Part shown: positions 50,590 through 61,336 of the stretch, one piece after another
How positions within the stretch are numbered: the stretch's first letter is position 1
How the letters are laid out: each line of letters begins with the position of its first letter
NCBI RefSeq assembly: GCF_000378945.1
Contig: NZ_KB900539.1
Coordinates: forward strand, 2,623,234-2,687,233
DNA length: 64,000 bases
Source: Methyloversatilis universalis EHg5
GTDB taxonomy: Bacteria; Pseudomonadota; Gammaproteobacteria; Burkholderiales; Rhodocyclaceae
Reading direction: 5' to 3'
Notes under the pieces: generated by a model
Told to the model about the DNA's origin: nothing
Seen by the model: only the letters and a program-made list of their open reading frames with translations
Databases searched by the model: none
Made by a program: the position numbers and the translations under genes

Positions 50590-52179
50590 GTGAAAATAAA
50601 TCTGCCGGTTACGCAGAAAGAAGTCTTCCTTGAACCGGGAAAGCCGATCGTCACCAAGACCGACCTGAAAGGGGCGATCACCTACGCCAACGAATCTTTC
50701 GTTGCGATCAGCGGCTTCAGTCGCGACGAGCTGATCGGGCACAACCACAATGTGGTGCGGCATCCGGACATGCCGCCGGAAGCCTTCGAAGATCTGTGGA
50801 ACACAGTCAAGGCCGGCCAGCCCTGGCGCGGGCTGGTGAAGAACCGGGCCAAGAACGGTGACCACTACTGGGTCGAAGCCTTCGTCACCCCGATCACGAC
50901 CGATGGCCGCACCATCGGCTATCAGTCGGTGCGCAACACGCCCAAGCGTGAAGACGTCGCCGCTGCGGAATCGCTGTACCGGGCGGTTCGCGACAAGAGC
51001 GCAAAATTCCCCTGGACCTCGATCAACAAGCCCAGGCTGGGTCTGGCTGGCAAGGTGTGGCTGGGCGCAGCCGCAAGCTCGACACTGGCCGTCGCCGGCA
51101 GCGTGATCGGCGGACCGGTCGGCATCGGCCTGGGTGCCGCCGCCGCCGTGGTGGCACTGGGCAGCGCGGCCTGGCAGAACGTCAGCGTGGCCAACCGGCT
51201 CGACCAGCTGCACCGCACGCTGCTCGAACTGGACGAGGGCAAGCTGGCCACGCAGGTCGACACGCCCCCCGGTGCGCTGCGTCCGCTGTTCGTGGCCGCC
51301 GAAGTGATGCGCATCCATCTGCGCGCCATGTTCGCCGATGTGCTGGTGAGCGCCCGCGAGGTCGACGACCGCACCAAGGAACTGGACGATGCGATGCGCA
51401 CACTGGTCAGATCCACCGCATCGCAGGGCGAGAACGTGATGCAGGTCGCCGCCGCGATGGAAGAGATGAGCGTGTCGATCAACGAGGTGTCGAGCAATAC
51501 CGACCGCAGCCTGGAAGCGGTCAAGCGCACCGAACACAGCGCACACGAAGCAATGCAGACGATGGAAGCCGGCATCACCAGCAGCCATCGCGTGGTGACC
51601 GTGGTGACCGAGTCGCAGACCCGCATCGCCGAAGTGAATGCGTCGGTCGAGAAGATCCGCCAGGTGTCGCAGGTGATCAACGACATCGCCGAACAGACCA
51701 ATCTGCTGGCACTGAATGCCGCGATCGAAGCCGCCCGCGCCGGCGAACAGGGCCGCGGTTTCGCGGTGGTGGCCGACGAGGTGCGCAAGCTGGCCGAGCG
51801 CACCCGCACCAGCACCAAGGACATCGGCACCGCGGTGACCGACATCATCCAGCTGGCCGGTTCGGCGGTGGATACGATGAGCAAGACCGCAGGCGAAGTG
51901 GCCAAATCCACCGGCGAGATCGAAGCGAGCAGCGCCGGCCTGCAAGGCATCTGGGACGCCAGCCGCGAAGCCGCAAACTACTCCGAGGAAATCACCCAGA
52001 TGCTGCGCCAGCAGTCGCTGGCCTCGCACGAAGTGGCCTGCAGCATGGAGCGCATTTCGAGCACGGTCGAACAGACCAATGTGAGCGTGCAGTCGGTCGG
52101 CGACGCGGCGACCCGCCTGCACACCACGTCGAGCGAACTGCGCGAACTGGTGAAGCACCTGGAACGGGCGCTGCACTGA
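50590..52179 (+). CDS. PAS-domain chemoreceptor (Aer-like MCP)
   Basis: A 529-residue methyl-accepting chemotaxis protein without periplasmic domain. A PAS domain (about 20-120, [33 protein letters not shown]) is followed by one hydrophobic stretch (about 156-195) and the cytoplasmic signalling domain, whose hairpin tip [20 protein letters not shown] begins at about 370. This layout resembles Aer, an FAD-PAS energy or redox sensor; cofactor binding is inferred. The GTG start at 50590 has an AGGAGA seven bases upstream. No other chemotaxis genes are in the window. Confidence 0.9.
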   Translation: MKINLPVTQKEVFLEPGKPIVTKTDLKGAITYANESFVAISGFSRDELIGHNHNVVRHPDMPPEAFEDLWNTVKAGQPWRGLVKNRAKNGDHYWVEAFVTPITTDGRTIGYQSVRNTPKREDVAAAESLYRAVRDKSAKFPWTSINKPRLGLAGKVWLGAAASSTLAVAGSVIGGPVGIGLGAAAAVVALGSAAWQNVSVANRLDQLHRTLLELDEGKLATQVDTPPGALRPLFVAAEVMRIHLRAMFADVLVSAREVDDRTKELDDAMRTLVRSTASQGENVMQVAAAMEEMSVSINEVSSNTDRSLEAVKRTEHSAHEAMQTMEAGITSSHRVVTVVTESQTRIAEVNASVEKIRQVSQVINDIAEQTNLLALNAAIEAARAGEQGRGFAVVADEVRKLAERTRTSTKDIGTAVTDIIQLAGSAVDTMSKTAGEVAKSTGEIEASSAGLQGIWDASREAANYSEEITQMLRQQSLASHEVACSMERISSTVEQTNVSVQSVGDAATRLHTTSSELRELVKHLERALH

Positions 52180-52392
52180 TCCTCACCGGTCTGCCGCCCA
52201 TGGCGGCAGCCCCCTCCTCTTCGCTTTCCCCCTTGGGCGACAGTACCCGACAGCAGCGGGCCTGTCGCTCCTTTCTGTTTACGGCGCTGTTCTGCTCCGG
52301 TCCTGCCCTGCGTTCGTCTTGTGGTCAATGCTTGCAGAAACGGTTGTCTGCTCAACCGGCTCCTCGCAATCCGCGAGGCGAGTGAGGCGCGC

Positions 52393-54414
52393 TCAGTGTG
52401 CGCCGGTCAATCCCTTCAGCACATCGGCGACACCACGGGTGTGATCGGCCACCTCGGTGCTGCCCGAAGCGCAGTCCTCGATGCGTTCGAGCACTTCGGT
52501 CAGCCCGGATACGCCGGCTGACTGCGCTTCGATCATCTGCGCGACGCGGACGATTTCAGCAGCCAGCGCGGAAATGTCCTTGCCGATGGTGCCTGCGCTG
52601 TTGCGCGACTTCTCCGCCAGCATGCGCACCTCGTCAGCCACCACCGCAAATCCGCGTCCGGCCTCGCCGGCCCGCGCCGCCTCGATGGCGGCATTGAGCG
52701 CCAGCAGATTGGTCTGGTCGGCGATCTGCTGGATCATTTCCACCACCCGCTGTATGCGGTCGCTGGCCTGCGACAGATCACGCGCGCTGCTGCCGACCTG
52801 GCTGGCCTGACCGGCCAGCGCATCCACGGTGCCGACTGCAGTACGGATGACCTCCTGCTGTTCCGACAGCCGGGTGGTCAGATCGGCCACCGAGCCGTAC
52901 AGATCGCCCGAACACGCCTCGAGCTGGCGAGCCGTGGTTTCGCGGGCGCTCTGCGCGTCGCACATCAGTTCGCCCAGATGGTTCAGGTCGCGCACCACCG
53001 GCGCCATGCTCACATCGACATTGCCCGGATCGAGCCGGCTGCCGAAATTGCCGGCGCGGTAATCGGAAATCTGCTGCACCATCACCCGCGACATGCCGGC
53101 CAGCTTGGCGTTGTGACGGCGCAGGAAAAAGGCCTTGAACTCGCCGTAATGGGCGACGAAGTTATCGACGTACTCGTCGCGGAAGGGCTCACCGGCTTGT
53201 GCCCGGAAGAAGAACACCGCGGTCAGCGTCTGGTTCAGGTTCAGGCCGAGAATTTCGCCGAAGGTGGAAAAGCCCGCGATGTCGATGCCGGCGAACACCC
53301 GGTCAAGCGAAGACAGTTCGGTCTTGTTGTACAGCCGCCGCAGCACGCAGTCGTTGAACATGCCGGCCAGCGGCTGACCCGGCTTGCCCTGCATGAAGGC
53401 ACGGAAATCGCGTTCGGTGGTGGCAGCGAAAGGCGTGCGCCGGACCAGTACCAGTTCCTCGCCCGGCGCCACGTCGCAGTAGAAATCGACCTTGTCGCGC
53501 TCGAAATCCAGCGTGGCAACCGACCGCACGAACAGTTCGCCATTGACCCGGATGGCGAAGGAATGGCTGTCCAGCTTGGCCGCCAGTTCGCCGCGTCCGC
53601 ATCCGAAGGTCTTGCACAGCGCGTCGATCAGCGACACCGCCCGACCGTCGCGGTCAATCACCGAACTGACCTGCCGGCGTTCGACCGAAGCGCTGAAAAT
53701 CTGGAAGCGGGTGGGTGTCTCTTCGAAGTTCTGGCTCTTGAACACGCCAAAACGCACTTCGGGCGCCATCTTCAGGAAGGTGACCAGGGCGTGGTTGTTG
53801 AGCCGGCGGCTGCCGTCGTGCAGCCAGGTATCCTTGAAATCGAGCTTGCCGCCGGCCGAACCGCCGACGAAAAGACAGGGGAAGCGGCCGCTTTCGTACA
53901 GCGCTTCCATGAAGAAGGATTCGGAATTCGACAGGCCGTCGAACAGCGCATAGGCAAAGGTGTCGCGGTGGTCGATGTCGATATCCACGCGTGCGCCGCG
54001 GATGGCGTTCGCCAGCCGGTCTATCCGCTCACGGTAGTCGAGCACCCGGCCGGACTGCCGCAGATCTTCGCTGGACAGCGGAATCGCCACCGTCTGCGCC
54101 GAAGCGATGACCGAACGGTCGAACAGCTGCAGCACCACCCGGTCACGGCCGTCCTGCGCGTCGCAGTAGAGCGATGTGCCGGCCGCGCCGCACAGCTCTC
54201 CGGCGGTGGTGCCCAGCGCCATCGCCACACCGGGAAAGCGCGCGCGCAAGGCACGCGCCACCGCATCGATATCGGTGTCCGGCGCCACATAGCCGCCGAT
54301 GAAGGTCGGCGTGCAGCGGACCGCCGCCAGCCTGCTGTCGAGTTCAGCGCTGCGCAGCTGCAGCGTGACGATGCCGGAATGTGCCGCACCGGTGCGGCGG
54401 CCGAACAGTTTCAT
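52393..54414 (-). CDS. Soluble chemoreceptor with FIST sensory domain
   Basis: A 673-residue cytoplasmic receptor. FIST N- and C-terminal domains occupy about 25-365 ([57 protein letters not shown]); FIST is thought to bind small ligands such as amino acids. A helical linker leads to an MCP signalling domain with [20 protein letters not shown] near 567. No transmembrane segment is visible. Convergent with the PAS receptor gene; the 213 bases between them (52180-52392) show nothing I can name. Confidence 0.9.
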   Translation of the reverse strand: MKLFGRRTGAAHSGIVTLQLRSAELDSRLAAVRCTPTFIGGYVAPDTDIDAVARALRARFPGVAMALGTTAGELCGAAGTSLYCDAQDGRDRVVLQLFDRSVIASAQTVAIPLSSEDLRQSGRVLDYRERIDRLANAIRGARVDIDIDHRDTFAYALFDGLSNSESFFMEALYESGRFPCLFVGGSAGGKLDFKDTWLHDGSRRLNNHALVTFLKMAPEVRFGVFKSQNFEETPTRFQIFSASVERRQVSSVIDRDGRAVSLIDALCKTFGCGRGELAAKLDSHSFAIRVNGELFVRSVATLDFERDKVDFYCDVAPGEELVLVRRTPFAATTERDFRAFMQGKPGQPLAGMFNDCVLRRLYNKTELSSLDRVFAGIDIAGFSTFGEILGLNLNQTLTAVFFFRAQAGEPFRDEYVDNFVAHYGEFKAFFLRRHNAKLAGMSRVMVQQISDYRAGNFGSRLDPGNVDVSMAPVVRDLNHLGELMCDAQSARETTARQLEACSGDLYGSVADLTTRLSEQQEVIRTAVGTVDALAGQASQVGSSARDLSQASDRIQRVVEMIQQIADQTNLLALNAAIEAARAGEAGRGFAVVADEVRMLAEKSRNSAGTIGKDISALAAEIVRVAQMIEAQSAGVSGLTEVLERIEDCASGSTEVADHTRGVADVLKGLTGAH

Positions 54415-54580
54415 TGAGCGTTCTCCGAAGTCCCTAACTTCTTCCCGTATTAACCCTTGCGGTGCTTGCGCCGCATTGACCGGGCTTACGGAACCGGTAC
54501 GGGTGACTTTATGGAGCGGAGGGGCTTTTTTTTACGGCTGTCCAGAGACTGAACACTTTTTCCTCAATGAACACATGAAC

Positions 54581-55594
54581 TTAGCGCAGATGAACATGCT
54601 GCTCCGCAGCAAGATGCATCGGTCTGGCCAGTCCGGCTTCCGCCGCCAGCACACGGTCGGCCAGCGCATTGGCACTGTCAAAGGCGTCCTCGATGCGCTC
54701 GCCCAGACAGCCGTCAGAGGCATAGCCCAGCCGCGCATCGGCGTCCCACAGACAGGGCTGGCCCAGCGGCTCGAGCACCCGCGCGTAACGCCAGCGGTGG
54801 GCACAGCGTTGCACCGGTTCCACCGCCTGGCCAAGGGCTTCGGCAAAGGCCGCGGTCAGCAGCGCCTCGATCTGTTCCGGCTCGCATTCCAGGTGCTGCT
54901 GTGACCACTGCGGATCGGCATGCACCACCCAGCACTCGCGCGATCCATCGCGCTGGGGCTTGCCGCTGTCGCGCGCCGCCCAGTTCAACACGCCGCCGGC
55001 CGGAAAGCGCAGGCAATCGGCCGCATCCAGACGCTCGGACAGCGCCAGCATGAGCGTCCAGCAGGGTGCGTAGCGGATGCGCTGCATGGCCTCGACAAAC
55101 GAGTGGAGATCGGCGCCGGTACTGCGGGCAAACAGCGCCGCGGCCTGCGGCGCAGGCACGGTGACCAGCACCGCGTCGAAACAGTCCGGCAACATGCCGC
55201 TCTCTTCGGCCAGCCACCAGCCGAAACGGTCTGCGCCAAGCGCGTCGATCAGGGTCTGGGCGCTGAATTCCGCACCCCAGAGCATGCGGGGCGCCAGTGC
55301 GTTCATGCCGGGCACCGCCACCCAGCGCTCGTCGCCATCGACCGCGGCCTGCGGCCAGCGGGCCAGTACGCCGGCGCGCTGCCACTCCGGCAGCCGTGCC
55401 CGCATCGCGTCACCGCGTACCGACATGAACTGCGCACCGTGGTCGAAGCGCAAGCGACCGGCCACGCGCGTGGCCATGCGCCCCCCGGCCGCCCGCCCCT
55501 TGTCGAACACGTGTACCCGCCGGCCGGCGTCGACCAGCCGGCGGGCCAGCGTGCAACCGGCCATGCCGGCGCCGATGACTGCTATGTTGTGCAT
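54581..55594 (-). CDS. FAD-dependent NAD(P)H oxidase-like protein (renalase-type)
   Basis: A 337-residue flavoprotein beginning NIAVIGAGMAGCTLARRLVD with the Rossmann GxGxxG, then HVFDKGRAAGGRMATR, and a C-terminal LGYASDGCLGERIEDAFDSA near the flavin. The family includes renalase, which oxidises misreduced NAD(P)H isomers. Assignment to that reaction is inferred. Cytoplasmic. It diverges from the ATP-grasp gene with about 130 bases between. Confidence 0.8.
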   Translation of the reverse strand: MHNIAVIGAGMAGCTLARRLVDAGRRVHVFDKGRAAGGRMATRVAGRLRFDHGAQFMSVRGDAMRARLPEWQRAGVLARWPQAAVDGDERWVAVPGMNALAPRMLWGAEFSAQTLIDALGADRFGWWLAEESGMLPDCFDAVLVTVPAPQAAALFARSTGADLHSFVEAMQRIRYAPCWTLMLALSERLDAADCLRFPAGGVLNWAARDSGKPQRDGSRECWVVHADPQWSQQHLECEPEQIEALLTAAFAEALGQAVEPVQRCAHRWRYARVLEPLGQPCLWDADARLGYASDGCLGERIEDAFDSANALADRVLAAEAGLARPMHLAAEQHVHLR

Positions 55595-55727
55595 CCGTGC
55601 TGTCCTTCTTTTTTGTGGTGCTCCGCGTGAGCGTGCGTGCCGGATGATGCAAGGTCTGTGCTAGCGTGTGTGCCGACCCGCAAAAATCTTCCGGGCAGCC
55701 TGCGCGCCCCGTTGCAACGCCTCATCG

Positions 55728-58175
55728 ATGGCCCGTCCCCTGCTCCAGCATTACCCGCACGCCACGGCACGCTACGACGAACTGCTGTCGGCACCCGACA
55801 CGCTGCGCCCGCACTGGAGCGCACTGTTCGACGCGATCGAGGCAACCAGCCCGGGCCAGATGCAGGAACGGATGGCAGCGGTACGCCGACAGATCCGCGA
55901 AAACGGCGTCACCTATAACGTATACGCCGACCCGCGCGGCGCGGAACGCCCGTGGGAGCTGGACCTGCTGCCGCTGGTCATCCCGGCCGACGAGTGGACG
56001 CAGGTTTCCGCCGCAATCGCCCAGCGCGCCGAACTGCTCAACCGCATTCTGGCAGACGTCTATGGTCCGCAGCAGATGCTGGCCGAGGGCCTGCTGCCGC
56101 CGGCACTGATCCACGGACACGCCGGTTTCCTGCGACCGTGCCACGGGCTGGAGGTGCCCGGCGGCATCCATCTCCACCTGTACGCGGCCGACCTCGCACG
56201 TTCGCCCGACGGAGGCTGGTGGGTGCTGGCTGACCGCACCCAGGCACCGTCCGGCGCCGGCTATTCGCTGGAAAACCGGCTGGTCATTTCGCGCGCCTTC
56301 TCCGAACAGTTCCGCGACCTGCACGTCGAGCATCTGGCGGGCTTCTTCGCCACGCTGCGCGACACGCTGGCCCAGCACGCACCAGAGGGCGACGGCCCGC
56401 CGCTGACCGTGCTGCTGACGCCCGGCCCGTACAACGAAACCTATTTCGAACACGCCTATCTCGCGCGCTACCTGGGCTTTCCGCTGGTCGAGGGGTCGGA
56501 TCTGCTGGTGCGCGACGGCAAGGTGTGGCTGAAGCACCTGTCGGGGCTGCGCCGGGTGCACGCCATCGTGCGCCGGCTGGACGACGACTTCTGTGACCCG
56601 CTGGAACTGCGCGCCGATTCGGCGCTGGGCGTACCGGGTCTGCTGGACGCCGCCCGCCGCGGCCAGGTGTTGATCGCCAATGCGCTCGGCTCCAACCTGC
56701 TGGAAAGCGGCGCCCTGCTCGGCTTCCTGCCGAGGCTGTGCGAGCGGCTGCTCGGAGAGCCTCTGGCCATGCCTTCGCTGGCCACCTGGTGGTGCGGTGA
56801 AGAGGCGGCGCTGGAGGACGCAATCGACAAGCTCGACCATCTGGTGATCAAGCCCGCCTTCCCGCAGCTGCGCATCGAGTCGGTGTTCGGCGCTGACCTC
56901 GACCGCCGCGGCCGGGCGGCACTGATCGCGAAGATGCGCGCGCGGCCTCATCACTATGTGGCGCAGGAACTGGTGCCGCTGGCACAGGCGCCGGTATGGG
57001 ACGGTGCAGCCCGGCAGCCGCGCCTGGGCGCACGGACGGTCGGCCTGCGGGTATTCGCCTGTGCCGGTCCGGACGGCTACCGGGTGATGCCCGGCGGGCT
57101 GGCCCGGGTCGCCCCGGAACAGCAGGCACGGGTGATCGCCATGCAGCGCGGCGGTGCCAGCAAGGACACGTGGGTGCTGACCGAGGGCGCAGTCGATACC
57201 TTCAGTCTGCTGCGCCGCACGGTCGGGCCGTCGGAACTGGTGCGTGCCGGCAGCAATCTGTCCAGCCGCATGGTGGAAAACCTGTTCTGGTTCGGCCGCT
57301 ACTGCGAGCGCTGCGATAACGCCGCGCGGCTGCTGCGCGCCACCATCGCACGCCACATCGAAAGTGACGACGCCGGCGAAAACGCACTGATCCGTCTGTG
57401 CCGGCATACCGGCCAGCTGCCGGCGGATGGCGACGGCGATCCGGGCCCGGCGCTGTGCGCCGCCGCGCTGGCCCGCGACGGTGCGCTGTCCGCGCTGCTG
57501 CACCAGCTGTCCGGCGTAGCGTTCAGCCTGCGCGAACGGATGTCGCTCGACAACTGGCGGGTGATCAGCGGGCTGGTCGATGCCGCCGGCCGCGGTCAGG
57601 ACGCGAGCCCAGGCGCGGCGCTGGAACATCTGGACCGCTGCGTGCAGGCCATGATGACCCTGTCCGGTTTCGCACTCGACGGCATGACCCGCGACCAGGG
57701 CTGGCGCTTCCTGTCCATGGGCCGACGGATAGAACGACTGCAGTTCATGTGTGCCGCGTTGGGGCACGCATTGGCCACCGGCGGCGAAGCACCGGACTGG
57801 CTGCTCGAACTGGCCGACAGTGCCATCACCTACCGCTCCCGCTACATGACCCGGCCGCAATGGCTGCCGGTGCTCGACCTGCTGGTGAGCGACGAAACCA
57901 ATCCGCGCTCGGTCGCCTACCAGGCGCTCGGGCTGACCGACTACCTGTCGCGGCTGGCGGCGCAGTTCGGCGCCATCGAATCGGCCGCACTGTCGGACGC
58001 GGTGGCCGAACTGCTGGCGCTGCGTCCGGAACAGGACCTGCACACCGGCTCCGGGCGGCTGGCCGGCCTGCTGGACCGTCTCGGCAACGCCGCCTACGTG
58101 CTGTCGGAACAGCTCGGGCTGCGTTTCTTCAGCCACGCCGATGTACGCTGGGCCAGCGAAGAGGGTCGGCGATGA
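55728..58175 (+). CDS. Fused circularly permuted ATP-grasp and alpha-E domain protein
   Basis: An 815-residue protein joining two domains usually seen as separate genes. The N-terminal part (about 70-430) is a circularly permuted ATP-grasp (YNVYADPRGAERPWELDLLP; NAYLARYLGFPLVEGSDLLV-like, here HAYLARYLGFPLVEGSDLLV), and the C-terminal part (about 530-810) is an alpha-E helical domain (SNLSSRMVENLFWFGRYCER; GWRFLSMGRRIERLQFM). Such proteins occur with transglutaminases in peptide-ligation-like clusters whose product is unknown. The ATG at 55728 opens MARPLLQHYP; it couples by ATGA to the transglutaminase gene. Confidence 0.85.
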   Translation: MARPLLQHYPHATARYDELLSAPDTLRPHWSALFDAIEATSPGQMQERMAAVRRQIRENGVTYNVYADPRGAERPWELDLLPLVIPADEWTQVSAAIAQRAELLNRILADVYGPQQMLAEGLLPPALIHGHAGFLRPCHGLEVPGGIHLHLYAADLARSPDGGWWVLADRTQAPSGAGYSLENRLVISRAFSEQFRDLHVEHLAGFFATLRDTLAQHAPEGDGPPLTVLLTPGPYNETYFEHAYLARYLGFPLVEGSDLLVRDGKVWLKHLSGLRRVHAIVRRLDDDFCDPLELRADSALGVPGLLDAARRGQVLIANALGSNLLESGALLGFLPRLCERLLGEPLAMPSLATWWCGEEAALEDAIDKLDHLVIKPAFPQLRIESVFGADLDRRGRAALIAKMRARPHHYVAQELVPLAQAPVWDGAARQPRLGARTVGLRVFACAGPDGYRVMPGGLARVAPEQQARVIAMQRGGASKDTWVLTEGAVDTFSLLRRTVGPSELVRAGSNLSSRMVENLFWFGRYCERCDNAARLLRATIARHIESDDAGENALIRLCRHTGQLPADGDGDPGPALCAAALARDGALSALLHQLSGVAFSLRERMSLDNWRVISGLVDAAGRGQDASPGAALEHLDRCVQAMMTLSGFALDGMTRDQGWRFLSMGRRIERLQFMCAALGHALATGGEAPDWLLELADSAITYRSRYMTRPQWLPVLDLLVSDETNPRSVAYQALGLTDYLSRLAAQFGAIESAALSDAVAELLALRPEQDLHTGSGRLAGLLDRLGNAAYVLSEQLGLRFFSHADVRWASEEGRR

Positions 58176-59107
58176 GCCGGGTGCGCTACCACGTGCTGCA
58201 CCGGACGCTTTATCACTACGCGTGGCCGGTCACCGATTCGCGCCAGCTGCTGCACCTGACGCCACGCGACACGCCGACCCAGCGTACGGTGACGCACCGC
58301 ATTGACATCGATCCGGACCCGGTCGAGCGGGCACGTCGCACCGACTATTTCGGCAATGTGCTGGAACAGCTGTCCATCGGCACCGCACATGACACGCTCA
58401 CCGTGACCGCCGAAAGCGTGGTCGACCTGACGCCTTCACGCACCGCGGACGCGATACCGTCACCCGCCTGGGAATATGTGCGCGACCGGCTGCACCAGAT
58501 CGGCCCGGCCCCGCTGATGGAGCCCTGCCAGTATCTGTACGCCAGCCCGCACGTCGAACCGCTGGCCGCGCTGGCGCGCTATGCCCGACTCGACTTCCGA
58601 CGCGAGCGCCCGCTGTTCGACGCCACTCTGGCGCTGATGCGTCGCATCCACCGCGACTTCGAATTCGACCCGCAGGCCACCACCGTGAGCACGCCACTGG
58701 AAACACTGCTGCGGCAGCGGCGCGGCGTCTGCCAGGACTTCGCCCATTTCATGATCGGCTGCCTGCGCGCACTCGGACTGCCTGCCCGTTACGTGAGTGG
58801 CTATCTGCTCACCCAGCCCCCCCCCGGACAGCCGCGCATGATCGGCGCCGACGCGTCGCACGCCTGGGTATCGGTGTTCTGCCCGGGCATGGGCTGGGTG
58901 GACATGGACCCGACCAACTGCATGCAGCCGGGTGACCAGCACATCACGGTAGCCTGGGGCCGCGACTTCAGCGACGTGACGCCGATGCGCGGCGTCATCC
59001 TCGGTGGCGGCGAGCACGCGGTCGACGTGCAGGTCACGGTCACCCCCGAACACGAAACGCCGCCCGGGCTGACGCCCAAGCCTGCGCAACCCCTTGAACG
59101 GGGCTGA
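58172..59107 (+). CDS. Transglutaminase-like protease family protein
   Basis: A 311-residue cytoplasmic protein with an N-terminal beta-strand domain ([20 protein letters not shown]) and a transglutaminase core whose triad is Cys187 ([11 protein letters not shown]), His230 ([10 protein letters not shown]) and Asp246 (WVDMDPTN). It may cleave or cross-link peptides made or held by the upstream ATP-grasp/alpha-E protein. It overlaps that gene by four bases. A run of nine Cs (58817-58825) inside the frame is a possible slippage site. Confidence 0.88.
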   Translation: MSRVRYHVLHRTLYHYAWPVTDSRQLLHLTPRDTPTQRTVTHRIDIDPDPVERARRTDYFGNVLEQLSIGTAHDTLTVTAESVVDLTPSRTADAIPSPAWEYVRDRLHQIGPAPLMEPCQYLYASPHVEPLAALARYARLDFRRERPLFDATLALMRRIHRDFEFDPQATTVSTPLETLLRQRRGVCQDFAHFMIGCLRALGLPARYVSGYLLTQPPPGQPRMIGADASHAWVSVFCPGMGWVDMDPTNCMQPGDQHITVAWGRDFSDVTPMRGVILGGGEHAVDVQVTVTPEHETPPGLTPKPAQPLERG

Positions 59108-59122
59108 GAAAACCGCCATACT
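59094..59122 (+). promoter_or_regulatory. Candidate rpmE promoter
   Basis: TTGAAC (59094-59099) and CATACT (59117-59122) are 17 bases apart; the -35 lies within the last codons of the transglutaminase gene. Transcription would start about 140 bases before rpmE. Confidence 0.4.
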
Positions 59123-59267
59123 TATTGTTTTCCTCCGCGGGCACCGTCTGCACAGCTACGGAAACTGTAACGCGACGTGGTCGCAGGTTTCCCACGGCTC
59201 AGCCGACCCGGGGTTTGATGATCCGCACGAGGCAGCCCGCCTTCGAGCGCTTGAGAAAGAAATCAGC

Positions 59268-59480
59268 ATGAAACAAGGCATTCACCCCAGCTACGAAGTC
59301 GTCGCCGTCACCTGCTCCTGCGGCAACGCGTTCGAAACCCGCTCGACGCTGGGCAAGCCGCTGCACATCGAAGTGTGCGCGTCCTGCCACCCGTTCTACA
59401 CCGGCAAGCAGAAGATCGTCGATACCGCAGGTCGCGTCGAACGCTTCCGCCAGAAGTACGCGAACGTGCCGCGCGGCTGA
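59268..59480 (+). CDS. rpmE: 50S ribosomal protein bL31
   Basis: A 70-residue ribosomal protein starting [19 protein letters not shown]. It keeps the four zinc-binding cysteines (16, 18, 37, 40: CSC and CASC), so this is the zinc-containing C+ form. The C-terminal FRQKYANVP is typical. Followed by a clear terminator; no C- paralogue lies in the window. Confidence 0.97.
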   Translation: MKQGIHPSYEVVAVTCSCGNAFETRSTLGKPLHIEVCASCHPFYTGKQKIVDTAGRVERFRQKYANVPRG

Positions 59481-59498
59481 TCGCAGCGCGCGTTCCCG

Positions 59499-59527
59499 AA
59501 AAGGCAGCCGATGGCTGCCTTTTTTGT
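59499..59527 (+). terminator. Rho-independent terminator of rpmE
   Basis: AAAAGGCAGCC pairs with GGCTGCCTTTT around the loop GAT, and the T-run continues to 59525. Confidence 0.9.
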
Positions 59528-59644
59528 TTATGGCCTCTTTTTCGCCTGCATCGCCCGCCAGCACGCCGCAGCTCTCGTCGCCCGCGTGCACAGCCCCTAG
59601 AATCCCGACCACCCGAATCCGGCCCCCGCCACCTGATCCCGCCG

Positions 59645-61312
59645 ATGCCCCTTCCATCGCAGTCCTTCGCACGCCGCCGGCCGCTGATCGGCGATCCGCC
59701 CGAAACAGGCTTCGTGATCGCGCTGTGCACGCTGTTCCTGCTCACCGGGCTGTTCGGCCGGGACCCCTGGAAGGGCGATGACGCCCTCCACATCGCGGTC
59801 GCCCTCGGCTTCGCCCGCGAACCCGGCTGGCTGATTCCCACCCTGGCCGGCCAGATCTGGCTGGACACGCCGCCGCTGTTCCATTGGGTCGCCTCATTCA
59901 CAGGCCGCGCGGCCGCGCTGGTCGGTGCGAGCTTTGCCGACGGCGTGCGCCTGACCAGCGCCCTGTTCACCGGCCTGTGGCTGCTGGGCAGCGCAGGCGC
60001 GGCACGCGAACTGTATGGCGCACCGGCTGCCCGGATCGCACCGCTGATCGCCATCGCCAGCATAGGCGCGGTCACCTACCTGCACGACGCGCAGGCCGCC
60101 ACCGCACTGCTGGCGGCACTGGGGCTGGGCATGTGGGCGCTGGCACTGATCGCGCGCCGGCCGCTGCACGGCGGCATCGTGCTGACGCTGGCGCTCGCGA
60201 TCTCCGGACTGGGCACCGGACTGTGGCTGACCGCCATCCTGCTGCTCACCGCTGCGCTGATGCCGCTGCTGCCGGTATGGCGCACCGTGGCGGCCACGCC
60301 GCGACGCATGCTGGCCCTGCCGCTGGCCATGCTGGCCGGCACCGCGCTGGCTGCGAGCTGGTATGTGGCGCTCCGCATAGAGCGGCCGGAACTGGCCGCG
60401 CGGGTCTGGAACGACGACGTGGCGAGCCTGCTGCCGGACGGCGCGCTGCTGATCGGCGGCATGTCGAGCTGGGTGAAGGTGATGGCCTGGTACGCCTGGC
60501 CCGCACTGCCGGTTGCCGGGTGGGCTCTGTGGCAGCGGCGCAGCCAGTGGCGTTCGCCGGTGCTCACCTTGCCACTGCTGCTGCTGCTGCTGCTGTTCGT
60601 CCAGCTCGCCGGCGACGGTATCGCCCGGAATCAGCGCGCGCTGCCGCTGCTCGCCCCGCTGGTGGTGCTGGGCAGCGCCGGTCTGCCCAAACTGCGCCGC
60701 GGCGCGGCCAATGCGCTGGACTGGTTCGGTGTCATGACGTTTTCACTGCTGGGCGTCATCATATGGCTGGGCTGGGTGGCGATGTACACCGGTTGGCCGC
60801 CCCGGCTGGCGAAAACCTTCTCCCGCCTGGAACCGGGTTTTTCGATGCCGTTCTACTTCATGGCAGTGGCGCTTGCCGTCATCATGAGCCTGGCCTGGAT
60901 GTGGCTGCTGTGGCGTTCGCCACGGACGCCGACACGCGGCGCGGTCAGCTGGGGCTGCGGCATGGTATTGATATGGTTTCTGGTGAGCAGCCTCTGGCTG
61001 CCCTGGATCGATTACGGACGAAGCTATCGCGACGTTGCGAAGCAGCTTGCCGACCACCTGCCGGAAGACCGAACCTGTGTCGCCTACACCGGTCTGCAGG
61101 AAAGCCAGCGGGCGGCGTTCTACTACTTCACCGGGCTGAAGCCGCTGGCCTACGCCGGTGAGTCGGGTCGTCGCTGCACGGTGCTGATCGCCCACTACGG
61201 GCGCGGCGGCAGGAAACCCGCACTCGATGCGGGCTGGACACTGAAATGGGAAGGACGACGGCCGGGTGACCGCCACGAGCACTTCCTGATGTACATGAAG
61301 AACCCGACTTGA
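59645..61312 (+). CDS. ArnT-like (GT83/PMT family) lipid-A or glycan transferase
   Basis: A 555-residue membrane glycosyltransferase with about ten to twelve hydrophobic helices. The first periplasmic loop has the catalytic-region acidic motif GRDPWKGDDALHIAVALGFA and then LDTPPLFHWVASFTG, as in ArnT and PMT-like enzymes that move sugar from a polyprenyl carrier. A C-terminal periplasmic tail follows the last helix. The acceptor could be lipid A, a protein or another glycan; not decided here. The start at 59645 is 24 bases from a region without a strong ribosome-binding site; pgi follows 24 bases after its stop. Confidence 0.75.
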   Translation: MPLPSQSFARRRPLIGDPPETGFVIALCTLFLLTGLFGRDPWKGDDALHIAVALGFAREPGWLIPTLAGQIWLDTPPLFHWVASFTGRAAALVGASFADGVRLTSALFTGLWLLGSAGAARELYGAPAARIAPLIAIASIGAVTYLHDAQAATALLAALGLGMWALALIARRPLHGGIVLTLALAISGLGTGLWLTAILLLTAALMPLLPVWRTVAATPRRMLALPLAMLAGTALAASWYVALRIERPELAARVWNDDVASLLPDGALLIGGMSSWVKVMAWYAWPALPVAGWALWQRRSQWRSPVLTLPLLLLLLLFVQLAGDGIARNQRALPLLAPLVVLGSAGLPKLRRGAANALDWFGVMTFSLLGVIIWLGWVAMYTGWPPRLAKTFSRLEPGFSMPFYFMAVALAVIMSLAWMWLLWRSPRTPTRGAVSWGCGMVLIWFLVSSLWLPWIDYGRSYRDVAKQLADHLPEDRTCVAYTGLQESQRAAFYYFTGLKPLAYAGESGRRCTVLIAHYGRGGRKPALDAGWTLKWEGRRPGDRHEHFLMYMKNPT

Positions 61313-61336
61313 GAGCGCCACGGGGCGCCGGATGAC

